From the NCBI RefSeq assembly GCF_036108815.1, contig NZ_CP107985.1:7747501-7811500 (forward strand): a DNA stretch of 64,000 nucleotides, read 5' to 3'. The translations under genes and the position numbers were made by a program. The DNA is from Streptomyces sp. NBC_00353. GTDB lineage: Bacteria > Actinomycetota > Actinomycetes > Streptomycetales > Streptomycetaceae. The notes under the pieces were generated by a model. The model did not search any database and was not told the origin of the DNA. It was given only the letters and a program-made list of their open reading frames with translations. Below are positions 1 through 8,741 of the stretch, piece after piece; positions within the stretch are counted from its first letter, which is position 1; each line of letters opens with the position of its first letter.

Positions 1-2897
1 ATCCGGACGCGGGCCAGAGCGGCCAGAGCGTACGGGGTGCACCAGGCGGGACTCGGTTCGCCATCCCGGACGGCCGCCTCGGCCTGTTCCCGTGCCTCGG
101 CGAACTCGCGGAGCAGCAAATGAAGTTCGGCCAGATTGGCGCGCTCGAAGGCCACCGTTGTCGGATCGCCGGTGTGCTCGGCCAGGCTCAGTGCCTGCCG
201 GCCGATGGAGACCGCTTCGCCGAGCCGGCCGGACCGGCGCGCGTGTTCCCGCAGCACCGAGAGGATGGTGACCAGCAGTTCCTGGTCCCCGTACGCCTCG
301 GCATGCGGCAGCGCCAGATCGGCCGCGGCGCGGGCCTGCGCGAACCGGCCCGCGAGGCCGAGCGCGGTCGCCTGGCTCCCCAGGGACCTGGCCAGCAGCC
401 CCCGGCGTTCGCTGCCCCGCACTGCCTCGGCGGCCTCCTGCGCCCTCTGGGCAGAGGCGTGCGCGGCCTCGTACCGGCCGCCCACGAACCGCACGACCGC
501 CGCTGCCAGATGGTGCGTCGCGGTGGTGGGCGGAGGGGTGTGCGGCCCCGGGGGGTACGTAAGCAGCAACTCCTCGCCCTCGTCGGTGCCGCGATGCTTC
601 GCCAGCACCTCGGTCAGCCGGGCCGCGGCCAGCACCTGGCCGTCCTCGTCGCCGCGCCGGACCATGTCCGCCAGCGCCTCGCGCAGTACGGTGGCCGCCT
701 CCTGGTACCGGGCCATCCGGCGCAGGACGGCCCCCCGGTCGATCCGGGCCTGTGCCGCATCGGCGGCCATCGCGTCGAGCCGGGCGGTCAGTTCGGCGTA
801 GTAGCGGTCGGCGGTGTCATTGGCGCAGAGGGCCGCGGCGCGTTCGGCGGCCTGCCGCAGGTACTGGGTGGCACGTGGGTCGTCGGCCCGGGTCAGATGC
901 GAGGCCAGCGTGTCGACGGCGTCGGGGCGCCGCCTCAGCACCGCCTCCGCGTACGCCGAGTGCAGCTGTCGGCGGCGCGCGGCCGACAGCCCGTCGTAAC
1001 AGGTCAGTCGCACCAGCGGGTGGCGGAAGGCGAGGCCGGGCAGCGGCCGGCCACCGACCACCACCGGCCGTTCCGCCACCACCGAGGCGGCGACCGCCGC
1101 GTCCACGGCGTCGGTCGCCTCGGCGGACGAGAGCGGCGGATGCAGGCCGTGCTCCGCCACATCCAGGATCTCGCCCAGCGCGGCACCGCCGCCGGCCACG
1201 GAGATGGCCTCGACGACCCGGCGTGCCGCGGGCCCGAGCCGTGCAAGTCGAGCGGTCACCAGCTGACGGACGCCCTCCGGGGCGCTCAGCCCCGCGGTGT
1301 CCGCGCCGTCCTGAGCGGAGCGGGCGAGTTCCAGGGCGAACAGCGGATTACCGAGCGAGAGCTCCCAGACCCGGTCGAGACCGGTCCTGGCACCCGCGTC
1401 CTCCGCGACGGCCACACACTCCTCGCGTCCCAGTCGTCCCAACTCCATCGAGCGGGCGAGCCCTTGTCGGGACAGAGCTTCCAGTGCGGTACGGCGCGGG
1501 TCCGTCCCGTCGAACTCCTCCGCGCGGTACGTGACGACGAAACGCCACGCGGCTCCTGTGGCCGACGCCCGCCGGGCCAGATGGCTCAGCAGCTGGTACG
1601 ACCCCGTGTCGGCGGCATGCAGATCGTCCAGCACCAGCAGGACGGGTCCGGCCGCCGCCAGATCACCGAGCAGCCCGGCCGTGGCTCGGAACAACCGGTC
1701 GCGCTGCTCTTCGGGACTGCGCTCCGCACCCGCCCCGATCTGCCCCAACGTGGGCAGGAGCGAGGCGAGTTCGGGGTATTCGCCGCCGATCCTGGCCCGT
1801 TCGGCGGAGGGCCGGTCGGCCAGCCAGGCATCCAGCGCCTCGACGAAGACGCCGTACGGGGTGTGCCCCTCGGCGTCGTGGCCCGCGCCCCACAGCACGG
1901 CCGTCCCGGCCTCGGCCGCCCGGCGGGCCGCCTCCGCCGTCAGCCGCGTCTTGCCCACCCCGGCCTCGCCGCCGACGAGCCGCACCGGAGGACCGTCGGC
2001 GGCCAGCAGCACGCCGAGTTCGTCGGACCGGCCCCGCAGCGGCGGGCCGGGCGGGGTGCGTATCGCAGCCGGAAGAACGGGCACGGAGGCGGCGGGAATC
2101 ACGGCGGTGGACGCGTCCAGCGCCAGCAGATACAGCTGCTCGGTCGCCGGGCCGGGCCGTACGCCGAGTTCGGCGTCGAGCGCCTCCCGGCACAGGTGGT
2201 ACTGGCGCACGGCCTGCCGACGAAGGCCCTGGCGCAGGTAGGCATCGATCAGCACCCGGTGGGCACGCTCCTCGGCCGGCGCGGCGGCCACGGCACGCAG
2301 CGCCACCTCGGTGGCCAGTTCGGTCTCGCCGTCCGCGAGATGGGCCTCGGCGAGCGCCAGCCGTACCCGGTCGCACATCGCGGAGAGCTCCTCGCGCCGG
2401 GCCTCGGCCCAGGGCGCGTACCGGTCCTCGGGCAGCAGCTCGCCGGTGAACGCGGCGAGTGCGGCGGTCAGCGCCTCCGTCGAACCTCCGGCCAGGGCCT
2501 GTTCGGCGAGGTTCTCGGCCTGGTCGGCGTCGATCACCACGGTGTGCGGATCGAGCCGCAGCAGGGTGCCTTCGCCGGTCAGGTAGGACGAGGAGGCGCG
2601 GGGGGCCAGCTCCGGCTCGATGGCGCGGCGGGCGGCGTGCAGGGCGACCCGCAGACTGCCGAGCGCGGCCTGGGCGTCGGAGTCCGGCCAGCAGATCTCC
2701 ATGGCCTGCTCGCGGTGGAGGCTGTGGCCGGGGGAGACGGCGAGGAGTTTCACGAGGGCGCGGGCGCTGGGGCGGGGCCATTTGTCGGCGAGAGGCGCAC
2801 CGCCATCTCGTTCTACCTTGAAACCGCCGAAAAGGCACACGCGAAGCAAGGGGGGTGTTCCGGTGGAACCTGCGTCGTGTGTGAATGCCCTGGCCAT
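1..2897 (-). CDS. AfsR/SARP-type regulator with BTAD and AAA ATPase domains, C-terminus beyond window
   Basis: A large cytoplasmic transcriptional regulator of the AfsR/DnrI type. Read on the minus strand it begins MARAFTHDAG. An OmpR-like winged helix covers about residues 17-122, a BTAD helical domain about 125-262, then a STAND-type ATPase with Walker A GGEAGVGKTR at 309-318 and Walker B VLLVLDDLHA near 420. The rest is helix-rich and TPR-like. The ATG was chosen because the first conserved strand (LLRVCLFGGFKV) starts 17 residues later; no clear Shine-Dalgarno precedes it. 965 codons are present and the frame runs off base 1. It points the same way as the protease operon upstream but is separated from it by two hairpins, so it is probably transcribed on its own. 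Family members often govern secondary metabolism or development. The target here is unknown, and no biosynthetic cluster is in view. Confidence 0.87.
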   Translation of the reverse strand, partial: MARAFTHDAGSTGTPPLLRVCLFGGFKVERDGGAPLADKWPRPSARALVKLLAVSPGHSLHREQAMEICWPDSDAQAALGSLRVALHAARRAIEPELAPRASSSYLTGEGTLLRLDPHTVVIDADQAENLAEQALAGGSTEALTAALAAFTGELLPEDRYAPWAEARREELSAMCDRVRLALAEAHLADGETELATEVALRAVAAAPAEERAHRVLIDAYLRQGLRRQAVRQYHLCREALDAELGVRPGPATEQLYLLALDASTAVIPAASVPVLPAAIRTPPGPPLRGRSDELGVLLAADGPPVRLVGGEAGVGKTRLTAEAARRAAEAGTAVLWGAGHDAEGHTPYGVFVEALDAWLADRPSAERARIGGEYPELASLLPTLGQIGAGAERSPEEQRDRLFRATAGLLGDLAAAGPVLLVLDDLHAADTGSYQLLSHLARRASATGAAWRFVVTYRAEEFDGTDPRRTALEALSRQGLARSMELGRLGREECVAVAEDAGARTGLDRVWELSLGNPLFALELARSAQDGADTAGLSAPEGVRQLVTARLARLGPAARRVVEAISVAGGGAALGEILDVAEHGLHPPLSSAEATDAVDAAVAASVVAERPVVVGGRPLPGLAFRHPLVRLTCYDGLSAARRRQLHSAYAEAVLRRRPDAVDTLASHLTRADDPRATQYLRQAAERAAALCANDTADRYYAELTARLDAMAADAAQARIDRGAVLRRMARYQEAATVLREALADMVRRGDEDGQVLAAARLTEVLAKHRGTDEGEELLLTYPPGPHTPPPTTATHHLAAAVVRFVGGRYEAAHASAQRAQEAAEAVRGSERRGLLARSLGSQATALGLAGRFAQARAAADLALPHAEAYGDQELLVTILSVLREHARRSGRLGEAVSIGRQALSLAEHTGDPTTVAFERANLAELHLLLREFAEAREQAEAAVRDGEPSPAWCTPYALAALARVR

Positions 2898-2936
2898 AGG
2901 GGCAGTAACTGTAATCGCTGTGGCCGTGAACGGCTG

Positions 2937-2987
2937 CAGGCCCCCGGGTCGAGGACTCGGGGGCCTGCGGTGACCCCGGCGGGGTCA
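2937..2987 (-). terminator. Tandem hairpin terminator after the protease/FG-GAP operon
   Basis: Two perfect hairpins lie 12-62 bases past the FG-GAP stop codon. One has arms at 2937-2946 and 2958-2967 (CAGGCCCCCG/CGGGGGCCTG), whose stem can extend inward by a further 3-4 pairs. The other has 7-bp arms at 2971-2977 and 2981-2987 (TGACCCC/GGGGTCA). No U-tract is present, as is usual in Streptomyces. Confidence 0.7.
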
Positions 2988-2998
2988 GGGGTTACGGA

Positions 2999-5941
2999 TC
3001 AGGACGGGTCGATCGTGGCCGTGATGGTCTGGCGCATCGCGGAGAACGGCGCGGAGTAGCCGCCGCCCTCGAGCGCCGTCAGACGGTCCATGCCGTACTC
3101 GTCGAAGTTGAGCGAGACGATCTCGTCGACCTTGTCGCCGTTCAGGTCGCCGACGAAGATCTCCTTGCCGCCCATCGCGCGCAGGTCGGCCACGCTGCCC
3201 GGGTAGTCGTGCCCGGCCGTGAGGATGGACGGGTTGTACGTGCTGGCGCCGCCCTGCTCGCCCGAGACGATGATGCGCTTGCCGTCGGGGCCGGTCGCGA
3301 AGGCGGCCGGCTGCGAGTCCGCGATCGTGAAGACCCGCGAGTCCTGGCCGTCGGGCCCGAACGTGCGCAGGGACACGGTGCCGGCCATGATCAGGCCCTC
3401 GGGCCCGGTCATCCAGTTGGCGAGACCCCAGGGGCCTCCGCCGACGGCCGAGTGCAGCAGCTCGCCGGTGCGGCCGTCGCGGATCTCCACGACGGTCGTC
3501 AGGGCGCCGGTGACGGAATCCCTGCTGAACGAGGTGAAGACGACCGCGTGCCCGTCGGCGTACGGAATGCCGGACGAGGCGAACGTGCCCGCCCGCAGCG
3601 GGGCGCCGTAGAGCGCGCCGTCCGTGTAGGTCCCCGGCTTCGGGGTGAAGGACCAGGCGAGGGTGCCGGTCCTGGCGCTCAGGGCGACACCGCCCACCAC
3701 GCTGGGCACCATCGAGTCGCTCGTGGTACCGCTCGGGGCGGCGACGTGAGAGGCGTACTGGGCGTAGACCTTGCCGTCGGCGACCGACACGTCCGCGAAG
3801 ACGACGTCGCCCGCGGACGCCGGGGCGCCGTACTCCCACAGCTTCCTGCCGCTGCCGTTGTAGACGCGCACCTTGTCGGTGGCGACGATGACCTCGGCCT
3901 TGCCGTCGCCGTTGACGTCGGCCGCGGTGACCGTACGGACGAACTGGCCCTTGCCGTCGATCGTGGTGAGGACCTTGCCCGTACGGGAGTCCACCACCGC
4001 GGTCGCGGAGTCGGCGGCGACGATCGTCTCGTCGCGGTGGTCGCCGTTGACGTCGGCCTTGACGACGGCGTGGATCTGGCCGGGAACGGTGGCCATCCAA
4101 AGCTGCTTGGGCCGGCCCGCCACCAGCGAGGGACCGTCGTAGGCGAAGAGGCCGTTGGAAACGCCGCCGACGATCAGGTCCTGCTTCTTGTCGCCGTTGA
4201 TGTCCGTGGAGACGGCCGAGTTGACCGCGGCCCGCAGCGGGAGAAGGCTCTCCTGCTTGCCGCTGCCCAGGTTGTACGTGCGGATGTTCTCGTTTGTGTC
4301 GACCGTACGGAGCTGCCAGCCGCTGCCCTTCTTGAACGGCTGCGCCCACATCTGCGAGGTGACCACGCCGCGCTGTTCCCAGCGGACCTCGCCGTCCTTG
4401 CCGGACAGCACGGCCAGGCGGCCGTATCGGGCGGCACTGCGGTTGTCCGCGCCCTCGTAGCCGGCATCGTCCTTGTACGAGGCGACGACCTTGCCGTCGA
4501 CGACCTTCAGGCCCCAGGCGCCGCCGCCGTCATGGGAGTTGGCCGGATCGCGCTTGACGGTGCGCGACCACAGCTCGCCGCCGTCGTCGCCGTTCAGGGC
4601 GCGCACGGTGTTGGCGTTGATGTACAGACCGGTGTCGAGCGTGGACTCGCTGACCGTGTACTCGGGCTTGGAGCTGCCCTGGATGTCACCGATCACCAGG
4701 TCGAGCGGAACCGCGTTGATGCGGCGGTCGACGGTGGTGCGGGCGCCGTCGGCAAGGGAGTACGAGGCGATCTCGTAGGCGACGCCGTCGCTCGGGTCCG
4801 ACTGCTCCAGCGCGACCAGGCTGTTGCGGGCGGCGTCGAAGTGCAGCTGACGCGAGTAAAGGCGGTTCTTCTGCTGCCACTTGACGCTGCCGTCCTTGGT
4901 GTCGAACACCAGGGTGGTGCCGGACGGAGCCGCGGTGGCGCTGAGCTTGCGCTGGTCCCACGAGGCGGCGACCAGCCCCTCGCCCAGCGGCTCCAGGCTC
5001 GCCCACGCCGTGCCGGTGAAGGCGCCCGTGTCGTACGACCAGGTGTCGGAGGGCGTGAGCGTACCGTCGGCGTACGAGAAGCGGAGGCCGCTCAGCGTCG
5101 TCGTGGCGGTCTTGGGCGAGTTCAGGTTCAGGTTCGGCGAGTCGGCGACCACCAGGGTCTTGCCGACCAGCTTGATGTTGTACGCGCCGGTGTAGAGCTT
5201 GCTCCAGAGGGTCTTGCCGCTCTGGCCGTCCAGGATCGTCACGAAGGTGCCGGTGGGCAGCGTCGAGCCGGGGGACGTGAACGGGCGGTACGGGTAGCTG
5301 CCGACGCTCGCGGTGAAGACCACGTCGTCCACACCGTCGCCGGTCAGGTCACCGGTGGTGTAGCCGTTGTCCGAGGAGATGGTGAAGGGTCCGACCGCGT
5401 TGTAGCCCATCACGATGCGTGCCGGGTACGGCTCGGCCTGCCACGGACGGGAGTTGGTGACCTTCCAGTCCGTGTACAGCGAGGCGTTGTCGCGTCGCCA
5501 CACCTGCTTGCCGTCGGCGGCGTAGCGCTGGACGATGCCCAGCGAGTCGAGTGCGAAGTAGTCGCCGTTCGTGCCCGCCACCGGGGCGGTCGCGACCATC
5601 CCGTTCACGCCCTCGACGGACGACTTCTTGTTGACGGTCCAGGAGCCGGTGCCGGTGTCTGTGTCGTCGAGCGAGGAACCGCTGCCGGTGGAGCCCGTGG
5701 TGGGCGCCGATGCGGCGTCCTCGCGTATCCCGGCGCCCTGCGGGTCGTACGCCTGGCCCTCGGCGTCGCCGTACGGGTCGAGCTGGGCGCGCTGCGACAG
5801 GTCGGCGGCCTGGCTGTCGGTGAGGGTCAGCAGCCCGTTGTCGTCGTCGGCGGCGAATGCGGCCGGTGCGGCGCTCAGCACCAGTCCGGCTGCCACCAGG
5901 GCGGAGGCGAGGCGTACGCCTCTTCGGTTGATGTTCTTCAT
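2999..5941 (-). CDS. Secreted FG-GAP/VCBS repeat protein
   Basis: A secreted 980-residue protein predicted to fold as a beta-propeller. The Sec signal peptide is about residues 1-30 (basic start, hydrophobic core, AFA|ADD cleavage). Calcium-binding-loop repeats of the FG-GAP/VCBS type appear as DLTGDGVDDVV (about 198), DINGDKKQDLI (about 581), DVNGDHRDETI (about 630), DVNGDGKAEVI (about 672) and DLNGDKVDEIV (about 930). Stretches such as KTLWSKLYTG look like PQQ-type blades. No catalytic motif is seen. Its ATG overlaps the stop of the upstream secreted protease (TGATG), so translation is coupled. The pairing suggests a joint extracellular role, for example polymer or surface binding next to proteolysis, but this is inference. 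The substrate is unknown. Confidence 0.88.
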   Translation of the reverse strand: MKNINRRGVRLASALVAAGLVLSAAPAAFAADDDNGLLTLTDSQAADLSQRAQLDPYGDAEGQAYDPQGAGIREDAASAPTTGSTGSGSSLDDTDTGTGSWTVNKKSSVEGVNGMVATAPVAGTNGDYFALDSLGIVQRYAADGKQVWRRDNASLYTDWKVTNSRPWQAEPYPARIVMGYNAVGPFTISSDNGYTTGDLTGDGVDDVVFTASVGSYPYRPFTSPGSTLPTGTFVTILDGQSGKTLWSKLYTGAYNIKLVGKTLVVADSPNLNLNSPKTATTTLSGLRFSYADGTLTPSDTWSYDTGAFTGTAWASLEPLGEGLVAASWDQRKLSATAAPSGTTLVFDTKDGSVKWQQKNRLYSRQLHFDAARNSLVALEQSDPSDGVAYEIASYSLADGARTTVDRRINAVPLDLVIGDIQGSSKPEYTVSESTLDTGLYINANTVRALNGDDGGELWSRTVKRDPANSHDGGGAWGLKVVDGKVVASYKDDAGYEGADNRSAARYGRLAVLSGKDGEVRWEQRGVVTSQMWAQPFKKGSGWQLRTVDTNENIRTYNLGSGKQESLLPLRAAVNSAVSTDINGDKKQDLIVGGVSNGLFAYDGPSLVAGRPKQLWMATVPGQIHAVVKADVNGDHRDETIVAADSATAVVDSRTGKVLTTIDGKGQFVRTVTAADVNGDGKAEVIVATDKVRVYNGSGRKLWEYGAPASAGDVVFADVSVADGKVYAQYASHVAAPSGTTSDSMVPSVVGGVALSARTGTLAWSFTPKPGTYTDGALYGAPLRAGTFASSGIPYADGHAVVFTSFSRDSVTGALTTVVEIRDGRTGELLHSAVGGGPWGLANWMTGPEGLIMAGTVSLRTFGPDGQDSRVFTIADSQPAAFATGPDGKRIIVSGEQGGASTYNPSILTAGHDYPGSVADLRAMGGKEIFVGDLNGDKVDEIVSLNFDEYGMDRLTALEGGGYSAPFSAMRQTITATIDPS

Positions 5942-8490
5942 CAGGCGGCCTTCGGGGAGAAGCGGATCGCGGAGGCGTCCTTGAGGACGGACTCGTTGAA
6001 GGAGTACTGGAGGGCGTCCGTGCCGGCCTGGTTCTCGATGCCGATGGTGGCCGAGGAGCCCTTCTGCAGCGCGCTGCTGCCAATGCCCTTGTACTGCAGG
6101 GTGATCGCACCCGTGGCCTCGTCGAAGACGGCCTCGAAGGTCAGGCGCACCGAGGTGTCGGAGACGAGCGCGGCGTTGTTCCAGACGATCGCGAACCTGC
6201 GGTTGCCGGTGGTTCCCGTGGTGGTCGTCTGGACGCTGGACTTCTTGTCGAGCGTCAGGTCGTCCCAGAACGCGGCCACGACGCCGTTGGGCTGCGCGGC
6301 GGCGGGCAGCGTGGTGTTGGCAAAGTCGCCGAGTCGCGGCGAAAGGAAGTTCACCAGGCCGTTGGTGGTGATGTAGGCGCTGGTGTACGAGACCCCGTAG
6401 TACTTCACCGGGAAGGGCAGGGCGACGGCCTCGGCGTTCTCGTCACCGCTCAGCGCGACCTTGGTCCGGCCGTCGATCCAGCTGTACGCGCCAGGGGCGC
6501 AGGAGTACGTACCGGCCGTGTCGGTGCGCGGCGGCAGCGAGGCCTGGACGGTCTCGTTCCCGTCGACGGTGAGCGCGCCGGTCCAGTTGCCGTTGCACAG
6601 CACGGGGGCGTTGGGCGCGGCCGCCAGGTGGAAGGAGCCCTCGGCGACGGACGGGAAGGCGTACGTACCGTCGGCGCCGGTGGTGACCGCGTCGATCGGG
6701 GCGTCCGTGAACTTCACCGTGGCGCCCTTGAGGGGCTTGCCCGTGACGTCGAGGACCGTGCCGGAGACGGTGTGGTGCGCGACCGCGGTCAGTGCCAGGT
6801 CGAGGGTCTCGGTCTGGCCGACGGCGATGGTGACCGTGTCGGTGCGGGAGGCGAAGCCGTAGCCGCTGGTGGTGACCGTGTACGTACCGGCCGGCAGGTG
6901 CAGCTGGTACGCGCCCGTGGCGTCGGTGGTGACCGAACGCTTGGTGTCGGCGTTCTGCGCGGTCACCGTGGCGGTCGCCGCCTTGCCGGTGGCCTGGTTC
7001 TTCGCGGTGCCCGAGAGGGTGCCGGCGGAGTGCGGGGCGGCGTCGACGGAGGCCAGGATGTTCAGCTTGCCGCTGCCCCAGACGTTGTTCATGGCCGCGG
7101 TGCCGCCGCAGTGGGTGTCGTCGACATCCGTCGAGCCCTCGTCGAGGAGCGTCCGGGTCTCGTCGATCTTCCCGATCAGGGACGGGGCCGCGGCCCAGAG
7201 CAGCGCGACGGCGCCCGCGACGTGCGGGGTGGCCATGGACGTGCCCGAGATGGATTTGTACGCGCTGCCCGGCCACGTCGAGCGGACGTTGACGCCCGGC
7301 GCGGAGATGTTCGGCTTCATCGAACCGTCCAGGACCGAGGGGCCGAAGCCGGAGAAGGAAGCGATCTTCCCGTCGACGTCGTACGCACCGACGCCGTAGG
7401 AGTCGGCCTGCGAGCCCGGAGCGTGGCCGGTCGAGCAGGTCACCCCGTCACCGTCGTTGCCCGAGGCGAACGCCTCGAAGATCCCGGCCGCGTTCCACGC
7501 CTGGACAATGTCCTGGTAGAAGGTGGTGTCGCCGCCGCCCCAGGAGTTGTTGACGATGTCGGGCGCGAGGTCGGGACGCGGATTCTGACCGGTGTGGTCG
7601 GTCGGCGCGAGGATCCACTGGCCTGCCGCGAGCAGCGAGGAGTCCGAACAGGAGCTGGACTCACACCCCTTGGCGGCGATCCACTTGGCGCCGGGCGCGA
7701 CACCGACGCCGCCGGCGCCGACCATGGTGCCCATGGTGTGCGTGCCGTGGCCGTTGTTGTCACACGGGACACCGGAGGTGCCGCACTGACCGGTCGGGTC
7801 GTACCAGTTGTAGTCGTGGCTGAAGGTGCCATTGCCCAGGTTGCCCCGGTAGTTGCCCACCAGCGCCGGGTGGTCGTACTGGACGCCCGAGTCGACGTTG
7901 GCGATGACGATGCCCTCACCACGGTCGTCGTACTGGTCCCAGACCTGGTCGGCCTTGATGTCCTGGACGCCCCACTCGGCGGCGGTGGTGTCGGCGTCGG
8001 TGGCGGCGTCGGTCGACTTCGACTCGGTCCGGTCGAGCTTGTAGGTGTGCTCCTTGACGATGCTCGCCACATCAGGGCGCTTCGCCAGGACGTCGACGAG
8101 GTTCTCGCCGCCGGTCACCTTGAGTGCATTGGCGATCCAGTAGGACCGGTAGCCGATCTTCTCCTTGTCGAGGAAGGACTGCAGCGGTTTCTGGCTGTTC
8201 TTCGCCTTACTGCGCAGCGAGGCGAACGCCGACTTCGCCTTTGCCGCGTGGGACTTCTTGCCCTTGGCCGCGGACAGGTCCGCCTGGCTCTTGAGGACGA
8301 CGAAGAAGGTCGACTCCTTGCCCTTCGCGACAGTGTCGAGAACGGCGGAATCGACCTTGGCGGTGACGGGGCTCGGGTCCGCCGCAGACTGGGCGAACGC
8401 GGGTGCGGGGCCGGACAGTGCGGCTGTGGCCGTGATCGCGGCCGCAGCCCACACGGCGGTTCTGCGCCGCGGGGATCGGGGCAGATGCAT
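5941..8490 (-). CDS. Secreted subtilisin-like (S8) serine protease with C-terminal regulatory-like domains
   Basis: An extracellular subtilase of 849 residues. It has a signal peptide (about 1-33, cleavage after AFA), an I9-type propeptide (about 55-150), and a catalytic domain with Asp200 (NVDSGVQYDHP), His248 (NNGHGTH), oxyanion Asn345 (ASGNDG) and Ser418 (SGTSMATPHVAG). Two carboxypeptidase-regulatory-like Ig repeats follow at about 490-650, then a beta-rich C-terminal domain. All triad residues are present, so it should be active. A good ribosome site (GGAGGAG) precedes the ATG. It is the first gene of a two-gene operon and overlaps the next start by one base. The divergent aldehyde dehydrogenase shares its upstream region, which holds a TetR-type operator about 190 bases before this start. 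Confidence 0.95.
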   Translation of the reverse strand: MHLPRSPRRRTAVWAAAAITATAALSGPAPAFAQSAADPSPVTAKVDSAVLDTVAKGKESTFFVVLKSQADLSAAKGKKSHAAKAKSAFASLRSKAKNSQKPLQSFLDKEKIGYRSYWIANALKVTGGENLVDVLAKRPDVASIVKEHTYKLDRTESKSTDAATDADTTAAEWGVQDIKADQVWDQYDDRGEGIVIANVDSGVQYDHPALVGNYRGNLGNGTFSHDYNWYDPTGQCGTSGVPCDNNGHGTHTMGTMVGAGGVGVAPGAKWIAAKGCESSSCSDSSLLAAGQWILAPTDHTGQNPRPDLAPDIVNNSWGGGDTTFYQDIVQAWNAAGIFEAFASGNDGDGVTCSTGHAPGSQADSYGVGAYDVDGKIASFSGFGPSVLDGSMKPNISAPGVNVRSTWPGSAYKSISGTSMATPHVAGAVALLWAAAPSLIGKIDETRTLLDEGSTDVDDTHCGGTAAMNNVWGSGKLNILASVDAAPHSAGTLSGTAKNQATGKAATATVTAQNADTKRSVTTDATGAYQLHLPAGTYTVTTSGYGFASRTDTVTIAVGQTETLDLALTAVAHHTVSGTVLDVTGKPLKGATVKFTDAPIDAVTTGADGTYAFPSVAEGSFHLAAAPNAPVLCNGNWTGALTVDGNETVQASLPPRTDTAGTYSCAPGAYSWIDGRTKVALSGDENAEAVALPFPVKYYGVSYTSAYITTNGLVNFLSPRLGDFANTTLPAAAQPNGVVAAFWDDLTLDKKSSVQTTTTGTTGNRRFAIVWNNAALVSDTSVRLTFEAVFDEATGAITLQYKGIGSSALQKGSSATIGIENQAGTDALQYSFNESVLKDASAIRFSPKAA

Positions 8491-8676
8491 CGGAGTGCTC
8501 CTCCATGGCTGGTACGGGGGGAGCCCGCCGCGGTTCCGGGACCAGGGGGTGAGTACGGGAGGAGGCGGGCTGATCCGGGACGCTAGGAGGAGGCCGTTAC
8601 TGGTGAATTACTGAACTGTGCGGCGAAGCCCGGGTGAACGGCCCGGGCGCACGTGACCGGCGTCTCTGGCGCCCAA

Positions 8677-8695
8677 AAACTAACGCCGCTAGTTT
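8677..8695. promoter_or_regulatory. Inverted repeat AAACTA-N7-TAGTTT, probable TetR operator
   Basis: Perfect 6-bp arms (8677-8682 and 8690-8695) lie 47 bases before the aldehyde dehydrogenase ATG. The right arm TAGTTT can itself be a -10 box, so binding would block the promoter. The sequence matches the site at 16386-16408, which lies beside a TetR gene: AAAAACTA, the central GC and TA are identical and the spacing is the same. Confidence 0.65.
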
Positions 8696-8741
8696 GGGGT
8701 GCTGACGACATCGGCCGTATCCATGTCCGGGAGGAAATGCC

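Noticed and set aside
120..3059. Open frame of 979 codons on the plus strand
   Set aside because: Antisense to the AfsR-like regulator, which has intact winged helix, BTAD and Walker motifs.
3209..6376. Open frame of 1055 codons on the plus strand
   Set aside because: Antisense to the FG-GAP and protease genes, whose motifs and signal peptides are clear on the minus strand.
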